Source: Candidatus Cloacimonadota bacterium (GTDB lineage: Bacteria; Cloacimonadota; Cloacimonadia; Cloacimonadales; TCS61). Taken from it: 42,649 nt of DNA. The notes under the pieces were generated by a model. It was not told the origin of the DNA. It ran no database searches and worked only from the letters and a program-made list of their open reading frames with translations. This document shows, one piece after another, positions 1-7,739 of the stretch (position 1 is the first letter of the stretch; each line of letters begins with the position of its first letter). Both the position numbers and the translations under genes were made by a program. The stretch covers positions 1 to 42,649 of the forward strand of contig JAGYMQ010000077.1 of NCBI GenBank assembly GCA_018400535.1, read 5' to 3'.

Positions 1-648
1 GAAGGGATATTCAATCCCAATTTCGATATTTTGATGCTCTGCCTGACCGCCTTAGCAGAAACGATATATCTGGCATTATTAGCAACATTGCTGGCGATTC
101 CCTTTGCTTTTGTGCTCAGTTTTTTTGCAGCACGAAATATGATGCCAAAAAATTTCTTTGGAAACAGTGTTTATCTTTTGATCCGCACGATTGCCACGAT
201 CTTTCGTTCGATAGAAGCTATCGTTTGGGCGATAGTTTTCAGTGTCTGGGTCGGCATCGGTCCTTTCGCAGGTATGCTGGCACTGATGATCCATTCAATC
301 GCTGCTCTCACAAAGTTATATTCGGAACAGATCGAAAATATTGATAATGGACCAGTGGAAGCGATCAAGGCAACCGGCGCCAGCACTTTGCAAATCTGGA
401 TCTTTGCTGTTATTCCGCAAATCATTTCGCCTTATCTGGCATTCACGATCTATCGCTGGGATATAAATGTGCGCATGGCCACGATCGTTGGTTTCGTGGG
501 CGGTGGTGGAATCGGTTTGCTTTTACTTCAGCAACAGCAGCTATTACGCTGGCACAATGTGGGAATCATTATGTGGCTGATCGCTTTAGTGGTTTGGATA
601 ATGGATATGATCAGCGCTCGCGTGCGTGAGAAATTACAGAATATATAA
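1..648 (+). CDS. phnE: Phosphonate/phosphate-type ABC transporter permease PhnE-like, 5' truncated by window edge
   Basis: Frame is open from base 1 (EGIFNPNFDILMLCLTALAETIYLAL...); multi-TM permease with an EAIKATGAS EAA-loop and the 'RWDINVRMATIVGFVGGGGIG' ending typical of PhnE. Confidence 0.8.
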   Translation, partial: EGIFNPNFDILMLCLTALAETIYLALLATLLAIPFAFVLSFFAARNMMPKNFFGNSVYLLIRTIATIFRSIEAIVWAIVFSVWVGIGPFAGMLALMIHSIAALTKLYSEQIENIDNGPVEAIKATGASTLQIWIFAVIPQIISPYLAFTIYRWDINVRMATIVGFVGGGGIGLLLLQQQQLLRWHNVGIIMWLIALVVWIMDMISARVREKLQNI

Positions 649-713
649 ATAATTGAAATATTATATTGATCGTGTGCTGGAAATTTGAGCAAGATACGAG
701 AAAAATGAGAAAG

Positions 714-763
714 AAAAGCACGAGATTCTTCTCAAGCAAAGATGAGAAATTCCTCAGAATGAC
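714..763. repeat. Intergenic REP-like element (reverse complement GTCATTCTGAGGAATTTCTCATCTTTGCTTGAGAAGAATCTCG)
   Basis: Contains the inverted repeat TTCTCA-N8-TGAGAA (729-748) and a GTCATTCTGAG end resembling the GTCATCCTGAGC repeats at 4775-4846. Confidence 0.4.
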
Positions 764-878
764 ATTGAATTTTTGTTATTTAAAACTAATTCGAATTTGG
801 GTCAATTCTCGTAAAATAAACAATTTGACGTTTTTTTTAGCTTAAAATTATTCGCATCATCTAATAGGAAATTTTATT

Positions 879-2234
879 ATGAAAAAATATTATAGCAAAG
901 AAACAGCGCGTGCTCTCAGGAATTTTGCCGTTTCAGGACAAAAGCTCGATGAAGTTTTCATCAAAGCTTTTGCACTGACGAAATTAGCCTGTGCGCAGAT
1001 CAATACTGAGTTGAATTATCTTCCAAAAAAAATCGGTGCTGCCATTGTGGAAAGCTGTCAGGAAATTGTTGCAGGAAAATGGCATGAACAGATCGTTGTC
1101 GATCCGATGCAAGGTGGAGCAGGAACTTCCACCAATATGAATTTTAACGAAGTTATCGCTAATATCAGTTTGGAAATGATCGGTGAAAAAATTGGAGAAT
1201 TTGATAAGATCCATCCTTTGCAACATGTCAATCTACATCAATCGACGAATGATGTCTATCCCACCGCTTTACGCGTAGCTGTTCTTCTTTACTTGCAGAA
1301 ATTGGAAAAAGAGATCGCCTTGTTACAATCAGAATTTCAAAAAAAAGAACAGCAGTTCAAAGATATTTTAAAGTTAGGTAGAACACAATTGCAAGATGCT
1401 TTACCGATGACGCTTGGGATGACTTTCAGCGCTTTTTCCGAAGCGATCGCACGAGATAGATGGCGCATTTTCAAATCACGAGAAAGGATCAAAACGACAA
1501 ATTTAGGCGGAACTGCGATCGGAACCGGACTGAATGCTCCACGCAAATATATTTTTAAGGTGACAGAACGGCTGCGAAGACTCAGCGGATTAAATATTTC
1601 CCGCAGTGAAAATCTGATCGATGCCACACAAAATCTTGATCCATTCGTGGAAATTTCTGGAATGTTGAAGGCATTCGCTTCAAATCTGATGAAAATTTCC
1701 AGTGATCTTCGTTTACTAAGCAGCGGACCAGAAGGCGGTTTTGCAGAGATCAAGCTTCCAGAATTGCAGAAAGGTTCTTCTATCATGCCAGGAAAAATAA
1801 ATCCAGTGATCCCGGAAATGATGAACCAAATATCACTGAAAGTTATGGCAAATGATCAGCTTGTCACGAGCTGCGCGGCTTCTGGAAATTTGGAATTAAA
1901 TCAATTTTTACCCTTACTTGCTTATGCGATCTTAGATTCTCTGAAACTGCTTTTAAACAGCATCCCGATCTTCACGAAAAAATGCGTTAGCGGAATCGAA
2001 GCAAATGTAGAAAAATGCACAGAACATCTGAATAAGAGCAAAACGCTGGCAACTGTTCTGGTAAAAAAACTTGGCTATGAAAAAGTAGAAGAATTGATCC
2101 AAAAGGCAAAAGAGGAAAATTCCTCGATCATAGAAATAATATCGAAAGAAAAGCTATTTCCTGATGAAGAGATACAGGAAATTCTTTCACCCGAAGCAAT
2201 GTATCAATTAGGATTTGTCGATGAAAAAAAATAA
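879..2234 (+). CDS. aspA: Aspartate ammonia-lyase (aspartase/fumarase superfamily)
   Basis: GSSIMPGKINPV signature, 'GGAGTSTNMNFNEV' and 'HPLQHVNLHQSTNDVYPTALR' motifs; starts ATG after an AGGAAA-type RBS. Confidence 0.85.
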   Translation: MKKYYSKETARALRNFAVSGQKLDEVFIKAFALTKLACAQINTELNYLPKKIGAAIVESCQEIVAGKWHEQIVVDPMQGGAGTSTNMNFNEVIANISLEMIGEKIGEFDKIHPLQHVNLHQSTNDVYPTALRVAVLLYLQKLEKEIALLQSEFQKKEQQFKDILKLGRTQLQDALPMTLGMTFSAFSEAIARDRWRIFKSRERIKTTNLGGTAIGTGLNAPRKYIFKVTERLRRLSGLNISRSENLIDATQNLDPFVEISGMLKAFASNLMKISSDLRLLSSGPEGGFAEIKLPELQKGSSIMPGKINPVIPEMMNQISLKVMANDQLVTSCAASGNLELNQFLPLLAYAILDSLKLLLNSIPIFTKKCVSGIEANVEKCTEHLNKSKTLATVLVKKLGYEKVEELIQKAKEENSSIIEIISKEKLFPDEEIQEILSPEAMYQLGFVDEKK

Positions 2235-3279
2235 ACTAACAAAGTCTGATCTAATTCATTTTTTGCAATGTGAGGATCAAAAAGAATTGGATAAGCTTTT
2301 CAATCGTGCCTATCAAGAAAAAATGGAAAACGTTGGGAAAAAAGTCTATTTCCGCGGAATCATCGAATTTAGTAATATTTGTTCCAAAGACTGCTTCTAT
2401 TGCGGGATCCGTCAAAGCAATCAGAAGATGACAAGATTCCGCATGACAGAAGATGAAATTCTGGAATGCGCTGAATTTGCCTGGAAAATGGGTTATGGTT
2501 CACTTGTTTTACAATCAGGAGAACGGACAGACAGAGAATTCATCGAGTTCGTGGAAAAAATCGTTCGCCAGATCAAAAAAATCAGCAATGATGAACTCGG
2601 CATCACGCTGAGTTTGGGAGAACAATCCAAAGAAACTTTTCAGAAATGGTTCGATGCTGGAGCACACCGCTATTTATTGCGAATCGAAACGAGTAATTCC
2701 AGATTATACAGCACTTTGCATCCACCAGATCACGATTTCCAGTACCGTTTCCAATGTCTGGAACATTTGCGGAATGTCGGTTATCAAGTAGGAACTGGTG
2801 TTATGATCGGATTACCAGGACAAACAGCAGAGATGCTGGCAGAAGACATCATTTTTTTTAAAAAACATGATATTGATATGATCGGAATGGGACCATACAT
2901 TCCTCACCCTGATACGCCTTTAGCTTCCAAAGTAAAAAAATTCGATAAAAAGAAACAACTCACTTTGGGATTAAAAATGATCGCTCTCACCAGATTGTAT
3001 TTGCAAGATGTAAATATTGCATCTACGACGGCTTTGCAGGCTCTTCATCCCGAAGGAAGAGAATTTGGTTTGAAGGCAGGAGCCAATATTATTATGCCAA
3101 ATATCACTCACACTAAATATCGTGATAATTACAAACTTTATGATGGAAAACCCTGTTTGAATGAAAATGCAAAAATGTGTCGAGTTTGTCTGGAAGGCCG
3201 GATCGGAAATATTGGTGAAGAGATCGGTTATAATCTTTGGGGTGATTCACCACACTTTCAAAAAAAGCAAAAAAAATAA
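2221..3279 (+). CDS. hydE: [FeFe]-hydrogenase H-cluster maturation radical SAM enzyme HydE
   Basis: CSKDCFYC radical-SAM motif plus C-terminal CX7CX2C (CLNENAKMCRVC), as in HydE. ATG at 2221 chosen over the upstream TTG; overlaps the aspA 3' end by 14 nt. Confidence 0.9.
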   Translation: MKKNKLTKSDLIHFLQCEDQKELDKLFNRAYQEKMENVGKKVYFRGIIEFSNICSKDCFYCGIRQSNQKMTRFRMTEDEILECAEFAWKMGYGSLVLQSGERTDREFIEFVEKIVRQIKKISNDELGITLSLGEQSKETFQKWFDAGAHRYLLRIETSNSRLYSTLHPPDHDFQYRFQCLEHLRNVGYQVGTGVMIGLPGQTAEMLAEDIIFFKKHDIDMIGMGPYIPHPDTPLASKVKKFDKKKQLTLGLKMIALTRLYLQDVNIASTTALQALHPEGREFGLKAGANIIMPNITHTKYRDNYKLYDGKPCLNENAKMCRVCLEGRIGNIGEEIGYNLWGDSPHFQKKQKK

Positions 3280-3291
3280 TGAGAAATTAAC

Positions 3292-4509
3292 ATGCCAAAA
3301 ACACCACGCGGAGAAAGATTGATCCTGACACTGACAGGCAGAAGAAATGCTGGCAAATCTTCTTTGATCAACGCGCTCATCGAACAAGAGGTAGCGATCG
3401 TTTCCGAAATTCCTGGCACAACGACCGACCCTGTTGCCAAATCTTTTGAATTGTTACCATTAGGTCCTGTTACTTTCTATGATACAGCAGGAATAGACGA
3501 CGTCGGAGAATTGGGAGAAAAACGGATAGCTCGCACAAGAAAGATCTTATTTCGCACAGATATAGCACTACTTATTGTCGATGCAAAAGGATTGCAAAAA
3601 GAAGATAAAAAATTCATCCAGGAAATTCAAGAAATGGGAATTCCCTTCGTGGTTGTTTTCAACAAGATCGACTTGCACAAACCTTCATCGACTGATAAAA
3701 ATTTTTGTGAAAATGAAAACGTAAAATTCTGTTCCGTTTCTGCAAACACAAAAGACGGGATTTCAGAGCTCAAGGAAATTTTGGTCAATCTTGCTCCTGC
3801 TCATTTGATGCACGAAAAAGTTTTGATCGGAGACATCATTCATCCTGGACAATTGATCTTGCTGATAGCTCCAATCGACCTGGCAGCTCCGAAAGGTCGT
3901 TTGATCTTACCACAGGTTCAAGTTCTGCGGGAAATTCTAGATAATGATGCTTTGGGAATGATCGTGAAAGAACGAGAGATCGAAGCAGCTTTTGAGCAAC
4001 TAAAAAATCCACCCGATCTGGTAATAACTGATTCGCAAGTAGTCTTGAAAGTTGCTGGCGATGTTCCTCCTGAGGTCGATCTCACAACTTTTTCCATTCT
4101 TTTTGCGCGTTACAAAGGTGATCTGGAAATTCTGAAAAAAGGTGCTGATCGCATCGATGAATTGAAAAATGGCGATAAAATTTTGATCGCTGAAACCTGC
4201 TCACACAGCGTGAATTGCGATGATATTGGCAGAGTAAAAATCCCACGTTGGCTAACGCAATACACAGGAAAAAAATTGGAATTCGAGGTAGCTGTTGGTC
4301 ACGATTTCCCTATCGATCTGGAAAAATATCAATTAGTTATTCACTGCGGTGCGTGCATGCTGAATCAGATGGAAATGGGAAGAAGAATCATCGAGGCTGA
4401 ACGAAGACATGTTCCTATCACAAATTATGGGATCACGATCTCCAAAGTGCAAGGCGTTCTGGAAAGAGTTTTAAAACCTTTAACAAAAGGATTGGAAATA
4501 ATTATTTAA
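3292..4509 (+). CDS. hydF: [FeFe]-hydrogenase maturation GTPase HydF
   Basis: GRRNAGKSSLIN P-loop and NKID; C-terminal cluster ligands CSH...HCGAC. Confidence 0.92.
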   Translation: MPKTPRGERLILTLTGRRNAGKSSLINALIEQEVAIVSEIPGTTTDPVAKSFELLPLGPVTFYDTAGIDDVGELGEKRIARTRKILFRTDIALLIVDAKGLQKEDKKFIQEIQEMGIPFVVVFNKIDLHKPSSTDKNFCENENVKFCSVSANTKDGISELKEILVNLAPAHLMHEKVLIGDIIHPGQLILLIAPIDLAAPKGRLILPQVQVLREILDNDALGMIVKEREIEAAFEQLKNPPDLVITDSQVVLKVAGDVPPEVDLTTFSILFARYKGDLEILKKGADRIDELKNGDKILIAETCSHSVNCDDIGRVKIPRWLTQYTGKKLEFEVAVGHDFPIDLEKYQLVIHCGACMLNQMEMGRRIIEAERRHVPITNYGITISKVQGVLERVLKPLTKGLEIII

Positions 4510-4774
4510 TCTGTTTTTTGCAATTAAAATATTTTTTTTGTTTTTTGCTAAAAAATACTCGATGCATAATCATTTTTTGCTTTGCATCAAGTCCTGCTTA
4601 TTACCACGAGATCAGTCATCGGGCGGATATTATTAATACTAAATCTACGCAATCAATATTTACTCAAAATTATCCAATTTTCGCATATCTATCTTGATCT
4701 ACCGTAAATAAAAAGTGATAGTATGCTTAATTCTACTCACAGACTGTTTAATGTTGATAATTATAGCTCAATGT

Positions 4775-4846
4775 GTCATCCTGAGCAGATCGTTTCGTCA
4801 TACTGAGTAGTTCGTCATCCTGAGCGAAATATTTGTCATCCTGAGC
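4775..4846 (+). repeat. Four degenerate copies of GTCATCCTGAGC
   Basis: Copies at 4775-4786, 4797-4808 (GTCATACTGAGT), 4814-4825 and 4835-4846, with starts 17-22 nt apart; the last is followed by GGAGTCGAAGGA. Confidence 0.75.
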
Positions 4847-5053
4847 GGAGTCGAAGGACAAAAGCTACTGCTGTAAAAAAATGATGGTTCGGCTAATATT
4901 TTCCTGAACATTTCAAAGGACTCACCACTAAATATTTTTTTATAATTAAGATTATGAACATTCTCAATCGATCTGTCGCCAAACCATTATATTCGCTGTC
5001 ATACTGATTTATTGAAAGATCCACATTTACAAGGAGCACTTTTGTTACTATAT

Positions 5054-5443
5054 TTATTTCATTTTCCGTTCGATCTCACTCAATTTTTCATGAATTTTAA
5101 AAATTATGATTATTCCCTCACAAAAAATTCGCCAAAGTAAATTACCTAAAACTAAATATGCTACTCCTGATAACAAAATTGCAGAACCGCCATATCTTGC
5201 TTGAGATCCTCTAATGAAAATTACAATGCTGAAAATTATTATTCCAAGAGCTCCTAATATATAAAGTATTTTGATTAGGGAAACACTCAGCATTTTATCA
5301 AAAGAGAAAAAGCCACCAGAATGGTTGATATCCGATAATTGAGAAGAATTATTCGTTTCCATTTTTTTTGTATCAAAATTATATCCACAGTCGCAAATTA
5401 ATGCTGAATCTGGATTTTCTTTACCACAATTTGGACATTTCAT
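5054..5443 (-). CDS. Zinc-ribbon membrane protein, hypothetical
   Basis: N-terminal CPNCGKENPDSALICDCGYNF zinc ribbon followed by hydrophobic TM segments. Confidence 0.65.
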   Translation of the reverse strand: MKCPNCGKENPDSALICDCGYNFDTKKMETNNSSQLSDINHSGGFFSFDKMLSVSLIKILYILGALGIIIFSIVIFIRGSQARYGGSAILLSGVAYLVLGNLLWRIFCEGIIIIFKIHEKLSEIERKMK

Positions 5444-5529
5444 TATTGCTCCTTGATTTTTTGTGAAAAGTGTTATTTCATTTTTTTGGTAATTTTGAAA
5501 TTAGAAATATTTTCTATTTATCAAAAAAT

Positions 5530-5567
5530 AAAAAAAAACGATGAAGAATGTCTCCACTCTTCATCGT
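5530..5567 (-). terminator. Rho-independent terminator
   Basis: 10-bp perfect stem ACGATGAAGA/TCTTCATCGT (5538-5547, 5558-5567) followed on the minus strand by a U-rich tract, directly after the CDS ending at 5576. Confidence 0.85.
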
Positions 5568-5575
5568 ATATACAA

Positions 5576-5983
5576 TTATTTAATCTTTATTCCTTTCCCG
5601 GTCACAGATACTGTGGTTTCTGTGTATAAAAAAGGAATACCGCTGACTTCTTTTGTGAACTTGGGACAAAGCATTGCATCAATATCTGAATTATTATTTA
5701 TTGCGTTATAGATAGCATTGCTTTTTGCCAGATCTATTGTTGATTGGGAAGTTAAATTCGAAGAAAGAAATCCAGATTTATTATAACCTTCGATGCGAAA
5801 CATTAAAAATGTTTTAACTGTTGCAGTTCCTGAAACATTTTTTACAATTTCATATTGTGAACTGGTTAAAGGTTCTAATTCTAAATTCTTTATTCCGACA
5901 GGTTGAACAGTATTATACCTTGCTGAACAACTAATTAAAACCAACATCATAAAACCTACTAAAACTAACAAACTCTTTTTCAT
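5576..5983 (-). CDS. Hypothetical lipoprotein
   Basis: Signal peptide with lipobox-like LISC (MKKSLLVLVGFMMLVLISCSARYN). Confidence 0.65.
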   Translation of the reverse strand: MKKSLLVLVGFMMLVLISCSARYNTVQPVGIKNLELEPLTSSQYEIVKNVSGTATVKTFLMFRIEGYNKSGFLSSNLTSQSTIDLAKSNAIYNAINNNSDIDAMLCPKFTKEVSGIPFLYTETTVSVTGKGIKIK

Positions 5984-5995
5984 TTTTCCTCCATA

Positions 5996-6646
5996 TTAAA
6001 ATTTTGCAGATATCCCGAATGAATACTGCATTCCTTCGTAAATATCTGTCATTTTTCTATTAAAATATTCTAGTTTAAACTCGGGTGAAGTATACCAAAA
6101 TTGTTCACTGATAGTATAATCTAAGCAAATATACTCACTTATATCGATTTTTAGTTGCAAGGATGTCTCAATTGAAGGCGAAAAATTTTCATCTCCACCA
6201 TCATATTCGTCTACAAACCAGAATGTTTCATATTCCTCTTCCCAATAGTACAGAACGAGATTAAAATTGTGTGTTACCTTCAAGTTAAGAAAATCAGTGA
6301 ATTGGAATGTTTTGCCAACAAAACAATCAAAATGATTTATATATTCTGTAAATTTCCAATCAGCACCTTTTTCTTCATTTACTAAATCATTGAAATGTAA
6401 TCCATAGTTAAGATAAGTGTTGTTGGAAAATAAAACTTCAATTCCATAACCACCAAAGTCTTTCATAGAAATGAATCTATACCTGCTAATAAATTCGTTA
6501 CTATTAACGTGGGTTTGTTGTGTATTATCCAAAGTATAAACTTCTAAACCTGCAACTGGAACAATCTGATCTTTGGTTTCTTGAGCAAAACTAAAAGTAA
6601 ATAGCAAAAGTAATAACAAAATCAGATATTTTCTTTTCTTTTTCAT
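5996..6646 (-). CDS. Hypothetical exported protein, probably outer-membrane beta-barrel
   Basis: Start set at the ATG at 6646 (MKKKRKYLILLLLLLFTFSFAQ), preceded by a strong AAGGAGGTG RBS; signal peptide; aromatic-rich alternating strands ending in ISAKF. Confidence 0.65.
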   Translation of the reverse strand: MKKKRKYLILLLLLLFTFSFAQETKDQIVPVAGLEVYTLDNTQQTHVNSNEFISRYRFISMKDFGGYGIEVLFSNNTYLNYGLHFNDLVNEEKGADWKFTEYINHFDCFVGKTFQFTDFLNLKVTHNFNLVLYYWEEEYETFWFVDEYDGGDENFSPSIETSLQLKIDISEYICLDYTISEQFWYTSPEFKLEYFNRKMTDIYEGMQYSFGISAKF

Positions 6647-6746
6647 TCGCACCTCCTTATAATATTTTTTTGAGAAAATTATTCTCACGGCGGTCTCAAA
6701 TTTCTCATAATCACCTCGCTTTTTCAAAATTTCTATCATCACATTC

Positions 6747-7079
6747 TCAATATTTTTCAATATCGCCATGATCAGCGAAATAAAGATTATTTACCTGCCA
6801 TCTTTTTATTCTGCAAAAACCCCAGGGGAAATAAATTCCTACCGTGATGATCGTCAAAATGATCACGAGTAGAAAAGTGCCAAAAATTCCTAAACCTGTT
6901 CCTCTGAATACTAACTGTCTGCCATCAATAAACGTGCGTTCTGCGATCCATTTTTGTCTTGCTACATAAGCCCAAGGCCAAAAAAGTCCTGCCGTCAAAA
7001 CTGTTAGCAAATATGTCCAGATCACTAACCAAATGTAACTCAGTCCTTTCCCTTTGAATTCGAATTTTCCTGTCGGTAT
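6747..7079 (-). CDS. DUF898/YjgN-like small membrane protein with possible ATA start
   Basis: Frame reads (I)PTGKFEFKGKGLSYIWLVIWTYLLTVLTAGLFWPWAYVARQKWIAERTFIDGRQLVFRG... The only in-frame GTG (7025) lies inside the domain; AGGAGG is 5 nt upstream of the ATA at 7079, and an in-frame TAG lies just upstream. Confidence 0.6.
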   Translation of the reverse strand: MPTGKFEFKGKGLSYIWLVIWTYLLTVLTAGLFWPWAYVARQKWIAERTFIDGRQLVFRGTGLGIFGTFLLVIILTIITVGIYFPWGFCRIKRWQVNNLYFADHGDIEKY

Positions 7080-7115
7080 TATCTCCTCCTAATTTATTTC
7101 CCAAATTTTCTCATC

Positions 7116-7472
7116 TTAAATATGCCCCCCTTCCTCGAACCCCTTCAAATGATTTTTTAATTCACTAAGATCAAATTTAGTTTCCAGTTTGATGTAATTT
7201 GCCGTTTGAATAGTTGAGAAGAGATCCTTGAATTGTTTTTCAGCATGAACCAGAATTTTAATATTTTGAAAATTTTTGTTAAAATATTCCAATATCCCAA
7301 TGTCAGTTAATGAATGAATAAAAATAATGATAGCATCGATTCTTCTTCTATTAATGATCTTGATGGCTTGCTCCAGATCTTTTGCCATAAAAAATCTATG
7401 ATGCAGTTTTTGGGCAAATTCCTGCATCTCTGCCTTTTCTAAATTCGTCTTATCGATCACTAATATACTCAT
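7116..7472 (-). CDS. Degenerate receiver-like (pseudoreceiver) protein
   Basis: MSILVIDKTN...RIDAIIIFIHSLTDIGILEYF resembles the REC beta1 and beta3 regions, with Phe where the phospho-Asp is expected. Confidence 0.5.
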   Translation of the reverse strand: MSILVIDKTNLEKAEMQEFAQKLHHRFFMAKDLEQAIKIINRRRIDAIIIFIHSLTDIGILEYFNKNFQNIKILVHAEKQFKDLFSTIQTANYIKLETKFDLSELKNHLKGFEEGGHI

Positions 7473-7493
7473 TTTTTCCTCGTATTGTTATCA

Positions 7494-7509
7494 AGCATTT
7501 TAAGTGCCA
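7494..7509 (-). promoter_or_regulatory. Sigma54 (-24/-12) promoter
   Basis: Minus strand TGGCACTTAAAATGCT versus TGGCACGN4TTGCW: GG and GC elements in canonical register, 14/16 including wildcards. Predicted TSS ~7483, just upstream of the ATG at 7472. Confidence 0.7.
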
Positions 7510-7574
7510 ACTAGCTCATCTCTCTTTATAACAATAGCTTAGTTAATTATAGAGTCAGCTCAGACTAACAAATA

Positions 7575-7590
7575 TTCTCAAAAACGAGAA
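7575..7590. promoter_or_regulatory. Candidate EBP upstream activating site, dyad TTCTCAAAAACGAGAA
   Basis: TTCTC-N6-GAGAA dyad inside a 24-bp segment repeated almost exactly at 7703-7726; centred ~100 bp upstream of the predicted TSS. Confidence 0.55.
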
Positions 7591-7688
7591 ATAATGTTAA
7601 TTTTTCAAATCGGTAAAATTTGTTTGTTTTTTTTATCTTCTTTTTCTATAGACTCTTACGAGGAAATTTTCATTAACTGCTCAATTAT

Positions 7689-7722
7689 TTCTCATAATCA
7701 AGAATATTCTCAATAACGAGAA
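7689..7722. promoter_or_regulatory. Candidate EBP upstream activating sites: TTCTCATAATCAAGAA (7689-7704) and TTCTCAATAACGAGAA (7707-7722)
   Basis: Two adjacent dyads of the same TTCTC-N6-RAGAA form, 18 bp apart. Confidence 0.5.
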
Positions 7723-7739
7723 ATAAAATAGGCCAAAAT

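Noticed and set aside
649-878. Sigma54 promoter upstream of aspA (CTGGAAATTTGAGCAAG)
   Set aside because: GG-GC spacing is 8 rather than 10 nt; only a weak sigma70-like TTGACG is seen.
1337-1786. 149-aa minus-strand ORF inside aspA
   Set aside because: Fully antisense to a well-supported gene; no recognisable motifs or RBS.
4775-4846. Possible CRISPR array
   Set aside because: Repeats are only ~12 nt, degenerate, with 5-10 nt gaps; no cas genes nearby.
6647-6769. N-terminal 41-aa extension of the barrel-like ORF (MAILKNIENVMIEILKKRGDYEKFE...)
   Set aside because: The ATG at 6646 has a strong RBS and begins a clean signal peptide; the extension overlaps the preceding gene.
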